Shown here one piece after another: positions 9,533-19,088 of a DNA stretch of 64,000 nucleotides. Source of the DNA: Megalonaias nervosa (Eukaryota > Mollusca > Bivalvia > Unionida > Unionidae); contig JAECUM010093581.1 in the NCBI GenBank assembly GCA_016617855.1, positions 1 through 64,000 on the forward strand, given 5' to 3'. The first letter of the stretch is position 1, and each line of letters opens with the position of its first letter. A program made the position numbers and the translations under genes. The notes below the pieces were generated by a model. That model searched no databases. It saw nothing but the letters and a program-made list of their open reading frames with translations, and was not told where the DNA came from.

Positions 9533-9992
9533 TCACTTTAAAAAGTTCATTTTTCCTTTTCTTTTTCTTTTAACTCTCCCTTTTTTGAATTTCTTCACTG
9601 TCATAGGTTTTTCTTCTTCTTCCTCACTTTTTCCTTGCCTTCTTTTCTTCTCTTTCTGGACGTGTTTGGGTTCTTCCTTTTCGGAGGGTACCTCTTCTTC
9701 CTGTTCGGAACCCCTCTCTTTCTTCTGCTCCTCTTGTTTCTTAGAGCAGTCTGAAGACCAATGTCCTTTCTCTTGACAATGATAACAGGTATCTTGACTT
9801 TTTTGACGCTTGTCTTGCTTTGACGTTGTGGACATTCTGCAGACCAATGCCCTTTCTTCTGAGAGATATAGCAAGTATCTTGACTTTTATCTCGAAAGGA
9901 GGGGGAGTAGTCCGCCGGCTTCTCTGAAAAAAACTTCGTATGACACCTCGCAAAGCTCTGATCAGAATTTCGATCTGTGTTGCTTCTTCCAT
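9533..9992 (-). pseudogene. CCHC zinc-knuckle protein with acidic/basic tail, broken
   Basis: A minus-strand ATG at 9992 opens the frame about 55 bp downstream of a TATA box at 10045-10055. The intact knuckle is CYHCQEKGHWSSDC (C-x2-C-x4-H-x4-C). A second, earlier knuckle, CYISQKKGHWSAEC, reads in another frame and has Ser for its second Cys. A run of alternating acidic and basic residues follows and ends in a very basic tail (KKFKKGRVKRKRKGK). At least one frameshift separates the N-terminus from the second knuckle. Such proteins bind single-stranded nucleic acid; retroviral nucleocapsid and cellular CNBP are other users of the fold. It is divergent from the polymerase gene and shares its promoter region. 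Confidence 0.6.
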
Positions 9993-10044
9993 CTTTCTGC
10001 TAGGATTGAGAGTGAAATGAATACTTTGAGGCAAGATACTGACC

Positions 10045-10055
10045 CTTTATATAGG
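10045..10055. promoter_or_regulatory. divergent TATA region between the zinc-knuckle and polymerase genes
   Basis: CTTTATATAGG reads as a TATA box on both strands: CTATATAAAG for the minus gene (ATG 9992), TTATATAG for the plus gene (ATG 10132). A second plus-strand candidate, GATATATAGAG, lies near 10075. Confidence 0.5.
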
Positions 10056-10230
10056 AAAGACACTGACTTTACATTGATATATAGAGAACCATGGCGTTTA
10101 AAATGTAGTCATTTGACCTTTTGCAATCAAGATGAAACGATCGCATCATTTCTTGAAGAAAGGAGAAGAAAGTAAGAGGCAGAAACGCGACCTATCGCAT
10201 CGCACAGTAGCTGAAGTCTTGGCTCAAATT

Positions 10231-10362
10231 CATGTCAGCGATATCGAAGATGACATGAGTGAACCAGAATCCAGACCCAGAGAGTCTACGTCAAATCATG
10301 TCAGCGATTTCGAAGATGACATGAGTGAACCAGAATCCAGACCCAGAGAGTCTACGTCAAAC
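10231..10362 (+). repeat. tandem 66-bp duplication in the polymerase N-terminus
   Basis: Two adjacent, nearly identical 66-bp units each encode a 22-residue acidic block containing DDMSEPESRPRESTSN. The reading frame is preserved. Confidence 0.9.
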
Positions 10363-13300
10363 CAAAGTCCGACGTACCGTTGGAGAAAGCAGAACAGTTC
10401 ATCACCGATTTGTGGGATTCTTTGTTAACCACACTGAAACGACAATGTGAAGCCAAAGAAGACGATCGCTTGAGACTTTCCATTTATCGCGACAGTTTGA
10501 AGTCACCTGTTTGGATCGAGTTTAGCAGTCCAGCAGAATTGACACCTTCCAAAGTCATCTACAAGATTCAACACGCGCATCTATCCAACGATAAGTCTCG
10601 CATCACGGATGGAAAGCTACGCTGTACATGACCCACGTTTCTCTTCCCAAAGGGACCGGACAACGCAGAAAAGTGTTATTGGTGGACGATCTTCGCAGCA
10701 CCAAAACGATTCTCGTCCGAATTAACAACCCTCAAGACGAGATGTTTTAGCCTCTGCCATCGTGGTGGTATGAACGTATGCTGACAAAAACGACAAGGCC
10801 GAATGGAAAAGAGCCTGGCAAACTATTCGAAAATCGAACCGAGCCAAACAACAAAGAGAAGCAGAACTCCTGTTACAGCAAGTCGGCCTGTCCAAAGACA
10901 CACCCTATGGCATTCCTGAAATGCAAAAATTGCAAGATGTCTTAGCTCCACGCCACGTTGAAAGTACACCCTCAAGAAGTGTGCGGACCTCTGTTGTTTC
11001 GAGGCAAAAATCTCAAAGACGAAGTATATATTCACGTCTATCATAACGATGAACATTTCGATGCCATTACTAGTATTACTGCATTCCTGGATACGGTTAT
11101 CATTGTGAGAAATGTGACTATGGTTATAACAATCGAGAGCAACACAAGCATTGTGGATCGAAATGTGCGGGATGTTTGGCCTCTAAACCCTGTCTTGATG
11201 AAAGACAACAACGAGTGCATTGCCCAACTTGTCAGCGAACTTTTTTCAGCCCAACCTGTTACCAACAACATCTGAAGAAGCAAGGTTCACAGCAGAAAAG
11301 TGCTTGTCAGCTCCTGAGATTGTGTCCTACTTGTGGACAAGTGATACGTAGTAATAATGCCAAGGCACACATATGTCCAGGAAAGAAACGATGTCACATT
11401 TGTCACCAAATTGTAGACTTGGAACACGAATGCTACATTCGAAAATACAACCCCAACAGGAGGAGGAAGAATATGACCAGAATAAGAAAGGCAATTTCAT
11501 CTTTTTCGATTTCGGATGTATGCAAGAGACCGGCATTCACATTCCTAATTTCTGCTTGGCTCATCGAGCATGCAAGAAGTGCATCCAAGAACCGAACTTT
11601 TGTCATTGCCCTCACTGTAGCAAGATTGCTGGAGGATGTGAAAAATCTTTCTGGGACCGAACACATTGGCCAATTTTGCCCAGTGGATCTTAGACCCTAT
11701 CGTTGAAACGTGGAGTCAAGAGGATTTCGAACGTTACGGAGATTGTCATCGCTATGCCACGTTGATGGCTCACAATTTCTCGGGATACGATGGACAGTTT
11801 CTTCTCAAATACTATTGGAACAAAGTAACGAACGTCCTAATATGTCTTTGAACGGAGCCAAAATCATTTTCATTCAAGTGGGGCAAGTACAGTGTAAAGA
11901 TTCGATGAGTTACTTGGCCATGCCTTTGAGTCGAATGCCCTGAAACGTTTGGAATGACAGAAATGGATATTTTCCACACTTTTTCAATACCGAAGCAAAT
12001 CAACATGCCGTTCTACTCCATTTGCCTTATGCTCACTACTACGACCCCGACAACATGCGCACCAAACAATGAGAAGCTTTCTACACTTGGTATCACACAC
12101 ACGCCTCGGACCCCTTCGACCTTCAGGAAGAAATGTTAAAGTATTGTCGTTCCGACGTGGACAATTTACGGCGATGCTGTGGAAAATTTCGAGAACTGTT
12201 CATAGAACACGGAGGGATCGATCCTTTGAAAAAATCCTGCACCATTGCCAAAGTGCGTTCTTTAGTGTACCGCAAACGATTTATGCCCGAGAAGACCCTG
12301 GTTGTCATACGCCCTCAGACGACGAACTTTGTCAAACGTCAATACTCGATCAAAGCCCTACTCTGGCTACATTACTTGAGTGACAAGGAAGACAAATGGA
12401 TCCAACACGCCCGAAACGGAGGAGGTGAAAGACCATTGGAACGTATTTGGCGGATGGCTGGGACTTAGAAAACGGTAAGATCGTGTACGAGTTTAACGGT
12501 TGCTTAATTCACGGATGTCCGATCTGCTACCCACAACAGTACACCCAAAATCAGTTTTTACAATGTACCATGGAAGACTTGTACGAGGCCACTTGACAGT
12601 GGCGCTTTAAGTTAGAACAGCAAGAATACCAAGTGGTGGAAATGCGGGAACACGAGTACAATCACCGTTTGAAAACCGATCCAGAATTTAAACGCATCGT
12701 GGAAAGTTACAAGTTGGTGGACCCTTTGAACCCGCGGGACAGTTTGTATGGAGGACGGACGAATGCCACCTGTTTGCTGTACCACGCCGACGAGAAGAAA
12801 GGAGAAGAAATCAAATACTTGGACGTGTGTTTGCTGTATCCTTACGTATGCAAATATTGTCACTTTCACGCAGGGCACCCACAATTGCTGATGGAACACA
12901 TCGACCTTGACAACATTCGACAATACGAAGGATTAATTAAATGCAAAGTCTTCCTCCCACGGACTTCTGTCATCCCGTTTTACCTCACCATTGCCGAGGA
13001 AAACCGATGTTTCCCCTGTGCCGCACTTGTGCCAAAACGTGCAACCAAGACCAACCTTGTCAGCACACCCAGGAAGAACGCGCCTTGAGAGGAACGTGGG
13101 TCAGCGTGGAATTGTTTAAAGCTCTGGACCTGGGATACCAATTAGTAGAAGTGTACGAAATTTTCCACTTTCCAAAGACAAAACAGTACCACAAGGGTGA
13201 CGAGACTGAGAAAAGCATTTTCGCAGACTATGTGGATGCCTTTCTGAAACTGAAATAAGAAGCCAGTGGCTATTCTTCCTGGTGCCATACTCCCGAAGAC

Positions 13301-14103
13301 CAAAAGAAATTCAAAGAGAAATACTTGGAGCAGGAAGGAATCACTTTAGACCACATCAGAAAAACTAAGGAAGGCGACCGTTTGCCAAAATGATGTTAAA
13401 TTGCTTGTGAGGCAAAATGGCACAACGACCGTGTTTGCTGAAGACGGAGTATTTGATAGAAACTTCCAGGTGATTCACGACAAAACCAAATACATGAAAC
13501 ACATGGACGTCCTTCGTGAAGACTTGATCCTGGTAAATAACAAAGAAGAACTGGACTTTGTACAAGCCGACGAATTTGGAAATGTCATCATTGCTGACCA
13601 CGTGACAGCCCATGCTCGCTTAAAATTGTACTAAGCCTTGCACCAGTTAGGAGATCGTGTACTGTATTTTGATACGGACAGTTGCATCTACATCGATCAC
13701 CTGGGTCAACGTCATCCAGACATCGAAGGAGGCAGTTTAGGAACCTGGATGGACGAGCACCCCAACGACAAGATTCTAAGTTTTGCTAGTGGCGGTCCCA
13801 AACATTACGGCTACGAATACTGTAACCCCAAGGAGAAGTGCACACCGAGTATAAAGTCTAAGGATTGACTCTAAATCATCGAACGAGACAACTGGTGAAC
13901 TTTGGGGTATTGAAGGAAGCCTTGCAGTCTGGAGAGGATCAACATTTTAAAGTGACCACCTACAAGCCTCACAAGACTGCATTTAGTCACACACCAAATC
14001 GTCGGTCGACCTTTGGAAAAACTTGATCAAATCGTGTACTAGAAGCGTATGCGGCTTCCCAACCACTTCACTTTACCGTACGGACACGTCGATATTGGTC
14101 AGC

Positions 14104-14113
14104 ATATAAAAGG
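14104..14113 (+). promoter_or_regulatory. TATA box of the BIR gene
   Basis: ATATAAAAGG overlaps the polymerase stop region, about 60 bp upstream of the ATG at 14167. Confidence 0.5.
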
Positions 14114-14166
14114 GTAAACGTCCAAGACCGATAGTTCATTGTGACCACAATTGCCAAGCAAGAAAG

Positions 14167-14640
14167 ATGAATCCTAACAAACAGACATAATTCAGGTTCG
14201 GGTGCGAAAGCAATGCCCCTCGTTCTCGTGGACTCTTTACTCGTTTTTATGGTCAATGTCATCATCCACGTGAAACCATGCGGCTACCATCCTATGGATG
14301 TCGCCCATGCCTGAGCAAACTACTGCGGATTTTACCGTCCCCTCATGGATATGAGCCTGTGAGAGAAGAACATTCGTTCCCTTTGCGTTTGTCTGAATAC
14401 TGCGACTTTGAAAGTCGTTTCCAAACCTTCCAAGGAAAGTGGCCTAACTATCTGAGAGGATCTACCACCGAAGACTTAGCCAGAGCTTGACTTATCTATT
14501 TGGGAGAAGGTGATAAAGTCAAGTGCTTCAGTAGCGGTGTGTCACTTCACGAGTAGGAACAGAAAGATTCCCCTTACATGGAACATGCTCAATGGTCTCC
14601 GCACTGTCACTACCTACCTTTAGTGGGACGACCTCAGTAA
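14167..14640 (+). pseudogene. BIR-domain (inhibitor-of-apoptosis-like) protein, broken
   Basis: One frame runs from ATG 14167 to TAA 14638-14640 (157 codons), interrupted by TAA at 14188, TGA at 14488 and TAG at 14554. Residues of about 78-150 match a BIR repeat: RLSEYCDFESRFQTF, the W of GKWP, LARA before the first break, LGEGDKVKCF, then a zinc-site spacing of C-x2-C-x16-H-x6-C ending in EHAQWSPHC. The second zinc Cys is Ser here, and the tryptophan of the usual LxxW position is a stop. BIR proteins bind caspases and IAP antagonists; baculoviruses and some other large DNA viruses carry them to block host cell death, so a similar role in the ancestral virus is inferred. No RING domain is seen. 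It is flanked by the polymerase and 14645-15001 in the same direction. Confidence 0.75.
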
Positions 14641-14644
14641 TCTC

Positions 14645-15001
14645 TTGATGGATACTTTACAAGAGAAAGTTTGTAGTTTGCCTGTGGAGCTGAGAGAACG
14701 CATTTACAGGGAGTTTGTCAAAATGCGAGTCAAAAGCAAAGAACAATTGCATCCATCACGTCACCAATGTTGGAGCCACTGGTACCTGAATGCTATAAGA
14801 GGACTTATTCATTTGAAAGCGTTCCAACGGTCAGACATTGATCAACTACCCAAGGGTCAGAAGACTTTGGTTGCTACTGATTCTACTTACATGGTGTCCA
14901 TACTACAACGAATTCCAGAGGAAGCCTTAGAGGATTATCAAAATCTTTTGCGGGATCAAATTTTGTTTAGAGAAAAATTCTGTGCGGTGTGTGGTGTGTG
15001 A
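14645..15001 (+). CDS. unknown 118-residue protein
   Basis: An intact frame from ATG 14645 (or 14648) starts 4 nt after the BIR stop. It is helical and charged in character (LPVELRERIYREFVKM, RIPEEALEDYQNLLRDQ), with a short Cys pair near the end (CAVCGV), so it may be truncated at a zinc site. No family was recognised. Its tight spacing to the BIR gene suggests a shared transcript. Confidence 0.5.
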   Translation: MMDTLQEKVCSLPVELRERIYREFVKMRVKSKEQLHPSRHQCWSHWYLNAIRGLIHLKAFQRSDIDQLPKGQKTLVATDSTYMVSILQRIPEEALEDYQNLLRDQILFREKFCAVCGV

Positions 15002-15087
15002 ACTAGGGACTAAATTATTTGTATACGTCGACGGAGTACGATCATTTCTGTGCAAAAAGTACACTTATTACCTCCGACAAAAAGAGG

Positions 15088-15097
15088 TATAAAAACT
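15088..15097 (+). promoter_or_regulatory. TATA box TATAAAAACT
   Basis: Identical to the box before the packaging ATPase (15950-15959). ATG candidates lie at 15105 and 15110. Confidence 0.55.
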
Positions 15098-15109
15098 TGC
15101 TACCATGCC

Positions 15110-15750
15110 ATGACCTTTATCAGTAGTGATACAACAATTGACGTGGAAGGAAATCAATGACAGTATTCAGACTGTGGAGGATTACCAACACTTTTTACGA
15201 GAACTGTATCCAAAGAATTTAGGTCGACGTGTGGTGTGTGTCTTAGTGACTTCATTTCTGGGATTTCGTTTACAGCCGGTTCCTTGTGGGCTCTTTACGA
15301 TCTGTACCTCACAGTACCACCAAAACCATGAGGATGATACCTTTAAATGTACACGAGAGACTCATTCTGTTAAAAGCCTTGCGCTTTCATCTCGATACTT
15401 TTCGACCTCATCGGGAAAAAAAATTCGTCAAATTTTAGTCACTGGAATGTTTAGGAAGATGTGTGTGTAGCTTGTGACATACACCCTCACTGGCAAGGTG
15501 TACGCGACTGGAAATGTTTGGGCTTCGAGGCTTGGAAAAAAAGAAGCGGCGAACTATGCCCAAGATTTGTAATCATAAATTCAAACGTTCAGTGAAAAAG
15601 GTAACTTTTAAACCTGCGTTAGCCACAGTGTTAGAAGAAGAACAACCCGACACCGACGAAAACCACCCCATTCAGGACAGGACCATCACTGACATGGACA
15701 TCCCTGAAAGGCCATTCCGGGAGGACCCCTGTGTGGCTGTGTCAGTGTAG
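15110..15750 (+). pseudogene. unknown basic protein, frameshifted
   Basis: A TATA box precedes ATG 15110. The frame shifts within about 20 codons to the long block 15126-15470, then again to 15514-15750. The blocks include WKEINDSIQTVEDYQHFLRE, a Cys-containing middle (PVPCGLFTI, FKCTRE) and a Lys-rich then acidic C-terminus (KRSVKKVTFKPALATVLEEE). Total length is about 210 residues. I do not recognise the family. It lies between the BIR and ATPase genes in the same direction. Confidence 0.45.
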
Positions 15751-15771
15751 AGCTTCTAAGAACATTACCAA

Positions 15772-15786
15772 GTGTCCCTAGGACAC
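15772..15786 (+). terminator. 3' hairpin after the unknown gene
   Basis: GTGTCC-CTA-GGACAC, a perfect 6-bp stem with a 3-base loop, followed by CACACC, 21 nt after the stop at 15750. The position resembles the histone-type hairpins but the loop does not. Confidence 0.35.
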
Positions 15787-15927
15787 CACACCTTCGTCAC
15801 CAAAATTGTTGTACAGTGACTTTTTATATTCCACTTTGATCGTTTTGATGTGTATTTTATCGATGTACTTAACTATTTGGCTTTTATGTATTTTTGTCTT
15901 TCATGTTCAATTTAAAAAATGTTTTGA

Positions 15928-15933
15928 AATAAA
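15928..15933 (+). terminator. polyadenylation signal AATAAA
   Basis: Lies after the 15110-15750 gene and just before the next TATA box. Confidence 0.5.
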
Positions 15934-15949
15934 CGTGCCCTGAAAAAAG

Positions 15950-15959
15950 TATAAAAACT
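15950..15959 (+). promoter_or_regulatory. TATA box of the packaging ATPase
   Basis: TATAAAAACT, 45-54 bp upstream of the ATG at 16004. Confidence 0.6.
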
Positions 15960-16003
15960 CTTGTCTTGTCTGTCTTCGTTTCAAAAGTAACATTTTCTTG
16001 ACT

Positions 16004-16720
16004 ATGGCTACCTCAGCTGTCGCTGCTCCCTCTTCCTCCACTTTCAAAGCCATCGACGAAAACTTAGATCGTGCCAGTTGGGAAATATTGTATCTTCGTC
16101 ATCGCTTTAACATGTTAAATGCTGGACCAAGCGGTTCAGGCAAAACCGAATTTATCAAACTTTTGATCGAACATAAAAATCATTTGATCGATCGTCCACC
16201 TCAACGTATTGTGTGGTGTTGCAAAGAGTGGCAATCGGGTACAGCCTTCTGCGAGAAAGTCAAGGCGATTCCACCGTATTTGTGAAAGGCATTCCTGACG
16301 AAGACGACGGGATCATGTCTGACCCCAGTTAAACTCATCTGGTCATCTTCGACATGTTAGGAGAAGACGAAGAAGAAATTAAAATGTTGTTTACGCGCAA
16401 GAGCATCATTGTAATGCCAGTGTCATTTACATCACCCAAAATTTGTTTTTCAGCAAAGTAAAGCACATCGCACCATCAGTCTCAATGTGGTCTTGTTTAA
16501 AAGCCCTAGAGATAAATCGCAAGTGCAAGTGTTAGCCAAACACTTAGGAACTCCTTGACTGACACATACGTACGACGATGACACTCAAACCCATCACGCC
16601 TATTTACTCGTGGATTTAAAACCCACTATCCCCGATTATTTGCGATTTCGTACCCACTTGTTTCACCACTGGTGCCAAGACGGAGGGCCTGTCGTGTACA
16701 CGTCCCCGTCGACTTTATAA
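16004..16720 (+). pseudogene. FtsK/HerA-type genome packaging ATPase (A32-like), broken
   Basis: Would drive DNA into the capsid. The start is placed at ATG 16004 because it follows a TATA box; residues FNMLNAGPSGSGKTEFIKLL carry Walker A. A Walker B-like LVIFDML follows near 16340 (the second acidic residue is lost). Next come a sensor-type VIYITQNLFF in another frame and the conserved RTISLNVVLFKSPRD. The C-terminus VVYTSPSTL ends at TAA 16718-16720. Length of about 239 codons is typical of Polinton ATPases. Breaks include a frameshift and stop near 16285, a stop at 16329-16331, frameshifts near 16390-16470 and a stop near 16557. Confidence 0.88.
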
Positions 16721-16770
16721 AATCTATTAAAAACCTCGGACACTTTTGGTCTGTCTCACACATCGTCAAC

Positions 16771-17433
16771 ATGATTCGTGCCTGGTACATGCATCAAAAC
16801 AAAAATCGACAAATGCGTGCTCGTGTCTTAGAAGCCAGTCTCAGAGAAGTCTTACGATGTTTTACGGTGACAGCACGTTAATTACTGCAAGGCATCATTC
16901 ACATTCCACATCAAACCAAACGCTTTCTTGAGAGAAAGAAAGTAGCCTTGACGCAACTAGCAGATCTCCGCATGGACACCCAAACCAAAAAGCAAATCAT
17001 TTTGAAACCTGGATTTAGCGGTTCTCTAGGAGGTGTCATCATTCGCTCCCATTTAAAATGGGACCCCAATGCCCCCAAAGTCATCCCCAAGAAAAAGCCA
17101 CTCCCCAATCCAAACGTACCCAGAAGAAAAAGATCAGTGGGGTCAAGACCAAGTCACAGCCCCCGGAAAAGAAAAGTCCCCAGAAAAGACCCAATGATAC
17201 GTCTTCTACCCGCAAGAGAGGAACTTCGGTCAGGACTCAAACATACATCCCCAAACCAAGACCTGCAGCGGCGGTGACCGCAGTCTCCAGTAGCCTCAAG
17301 TTCTTCTACTTCTCCGTTGCTGGTGATGCCAGCAAAACCCAATTTGACATCCGTTCTTCCCCATTTGATGACACCCTCCACCTCTTTAGCTGCTCTGACA
17401 GCTGCTGACAACGTACCCTCTCCCAAAATCTAA
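16771..17433 (+). pseudogene. Polinton small basic protein with Gly-rich hydrophobic segment (copy 1)
   Basis: From ATG 16771 one frame carries a helical region (MRARVLEASLREVL), a stop at 16879-16881, then ALTQLADLRMDTQTKKQIIL and a hydrophobic Gly-rich stretch, GFSGSLGGVII. A long Lys/Pro-rich tail follows and shifts frame before 17433. The layout (helix, basic region, Gly-rich hydrophobic segment) repeats in 17987-18405. Proteins of this type sit beside the ATPase in many Polintons and are presumed virion or core components; no enzymatic role is suggested. Confidence 0.5.
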
Positions 17434-17451
17434 ATCCAAGAGAGATCAGGT

Positions 17452-17925
17452 ATGTTACAGGGTCTACTGAATTTATCCAAGCAAGAACTGTCCCATTTTA
17501 GTCCGTTCCGAACCCCTCCACGACGCGTGATACCTGTCATCAAGTTGATACTACGGACGGACAATCAGTGGCGACGCATTCCACTACACAAAAAAAGACC
17601 TGGGGCAAACAATGGGTATCTGTGTTTTTGTGCTCCGGAACACCAAAGATGTCATCTAAAAGAAGTGCACACCACCAACATCGTCGTTCTCCTGTCCAAA
17701 AAGGAAAAGGAAAAAGATAAGGACAGTCTCGTCCATTGACCCTGCATCCAAAAAAAAACAAAACGCTTAGCCAAGCATCAACGTCTACCCCATAAAAGAC
17801 CCCATCGTCCAAAGAGAAAGAGGAACAATCAAAGGGGAGGAATTTTTGGCTTTGAAATGGTAGAAGATATGCTCAAACAGTCTGGTCTATCATACTTTAT
17901 CCAAAAATACATCCCCAAAAAATAA
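17452..17925 (+). pseudogene. very basic core-like protein, frameshifted
   Basis: ATG 17452 opens a 95-codon frame that shifts near 17700 into a strongly basic stretch (PHKRPHRPKRKRNNQRGG), then IFGFEMVEDMLKQSG and a stop at 17923. The Lys/Arg/His-rich segment followed by Gly and a hydrophobic helix is what one expects of a DNA-binding virion core protein. Family not recognised. AAGAAGTGCACACCACCA-type sequence near 17661 recurs at about 17997, suggesting local duplication. Confidence 0.45.
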
Positions 17926-17986
17926 GATAAAAGGACACATGTCAAGCACTGGACTTCAGTGTATATTCTGCTCCTGAACCAAAAAC

Positions 17987-18405
17987 ATGTCCCCTAAAAG
18001 AAGTGCACACCACCACTCTCTTGCCAAAACTGGAAAGAAAAGCAAGGGACTATCTCCTCGTTTAGCTAAATATTGGGACGTGCTGTCCGTCCTGTCCAAA
18101 GCCCCTCCACCCATGCGAAAACAACTCATTCAAACAGCCTCCAAAGACATCATCGATACCGTGAGCGAATGTTGTCTGAATGTCTTGAAAGGAATGATAC
18201 CTTTGTCTAAGCTCCAGAAAGAATGCTTCGCCAAACATCCACACGTTCTTCGCCAAATGGTTCAAAAGAAAATATACGTCAAAAGAAAAAGATGTTGGTG
18301 CAACGATGAGGATATTTACCCCTGATTGGACCACTTGTCAAAGGAATAACGGGAGCCATGCTGGGAGGACTCCTGGGAGGTGTTTTACCCATGGTTCCAA
18401 GATAA
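17987..18405 (+). pseudogene. Polinton small basic protein with Gly-rich hydrophobic C-terminus (copy 2)
   Basis: ATG 17987 opens a 112-codon frame: Lys-rich start, helical middle (MRKQLIQTASKDIIDTVSE, CCLNVLKGMIPLSKLQKE) and a basic stretch (KKIYVKRKRC). After a frameshift near 18300 the sequence reads into a Gly-rich hydrophobic tail (GAMLGGLLGGVLPMVPR) ending at 18403-18405. The last part resembles a membrane-active or capsid-internal segment. It is paralogous in layout to 16771-17433. Widely conserved beside Polinton structural genes; role inferred. Confidence 0.55.
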
Positions 18406-18471
18406 AATGGAGCAAGAACATAAAAGGATCCTCTGAGGTGAAAAGATCTCAGACATGACCTTTGGAATCTG

Positions 18472-18744
18472 ATGGAAGGAAAAAAACTGACCTTAGTGCC
18501 TTACAAACAATGGATGGAATTCCGTCGTTGGCAAGAACAACGTACCCCGCATTTACCTCCCAATCCTCATTTGACGGAGATGTCCCAGTTACAACACGAA
18601 TTGCAATCGTTGATGGATCGTAGCGATTTGTCAGAAACGGAAAAATCGCAACGGTACGGTCAAGTGTTGGAGCGACTTCAACTCTTTCACCAGAAAGCTT
18701 TAGACGAAACACCTCAAACGACTTTTAAGATTTTAAGACCCTGA
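18472..18744 (+). CDS. LVPY-type Polinton conserved small protein
   Basis: An intact 90-codon frame. It starts with KKLTLVPYKQWMEFRRWQEQ, followed by a Pro-rich link and a helical, Glu/Gln-rich segment (LQHELQSLMDRSDLSETEK, RYGQVLERLQLFHQ). Small proteins with an LVPY start and a helical hairpin recur next to Polinton capsid and integrase genes; their function is not established. The TGA stop overlaps the next ATG by one base (18742-18746). Confidence 0.6.
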   Translation: MEGKKLTLVPYKQWMEFRRWQEQRTPHLPPNPHLTEMSQLQHELQSLMDRSDLSETEKSQRYGQVLERLQLFHQKALDETPQTTFKILRP

Positions 18745-19046
18745 TGAAATGTCCATCACCACCACCACCACCACCACCACCACCAGTGACCAAGACTGAT
18801 AAAGGACAAGAAGAGTTTCAAACAACACCAGAAAAAGTACGCATGTTAATACCACCAACATCCATTATTGGTTGGATTAAAAAGATGATGGCAACCCCTT
18901 CTTCCTCAGAAAAGAAAAGGAAGGTGAAGACAGAAGTTAAACAAGAACTGATTACCTCTGTTCAGACATCCTCCTCGACACCTATTGCTCGTCGGACACG
19001 CAAAGCATTACAATCCAAGAAAATACCACACAAAAAAAAAGAGTAG
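18744..19046 (+). CDS. Pro-rich/Lys-rich protein, unknown
   Basis: A 100-codon frame overlapping the preceding stop. Nine consecutive prolines come from a (CCA)n tract at about 18757-18786; then EKVRMLIPPTSIIGWIKKMM and a Ser/Lys-rich tail with KKRKVK, a classical nuclear-signal-like motif, and RRTRKALQSKK. No domain recognised. It lies 43 bp before the integrase ATG. Confidence 0.45.
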   Translation: MKCPSPPPPPPPPPVTKTDKGQEEFQTTPEKVRMLIPPTSIIGWIKKMMATPSSSEKKRKVKTEVKQELITSVQTSSSTPIARRTRKALQSKKIPHKKKE

Positions 19047-19088
19047 CATCCGTGAAGAGTCGGTGTCATATTAGAAAAAAAAGTCCTA

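Larger units (their letters stand above)
10132..14117 (+). pseudogene. Polinton protein-primed DNA polymerase B, broken
   Basis: Would replicate the element using a terminal protein primer. Blocks in order: a Lys/Arg-rich start with a 22-residue tandem duplication (10231-10362), an N-terminal domain, several CxxC/CxxH zinc sites (CPTCQRTFFSPTCYQQH, CPTCGQ, CHICHQ), ExoI FFDFGCMQETG (Gly where Glu is expected), ExoII AHNFSGYDGQF and ExoIII YCRSDVDNL. Polymerase motif A is YLDVCLLYPYVCK and motif C YFDTDSC. The C-terminus ends FTLPYGH before a TAA at 14115. The length of about 1,300 codons is normal for the family. There are many frameshifts and stops (for example around 10430, 10630, 10750, 11040, 11700, 11940, 12470, 12594, 13256, 13400, 13632 and 13866), so it cannot be active. 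Confidence 0.9.
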
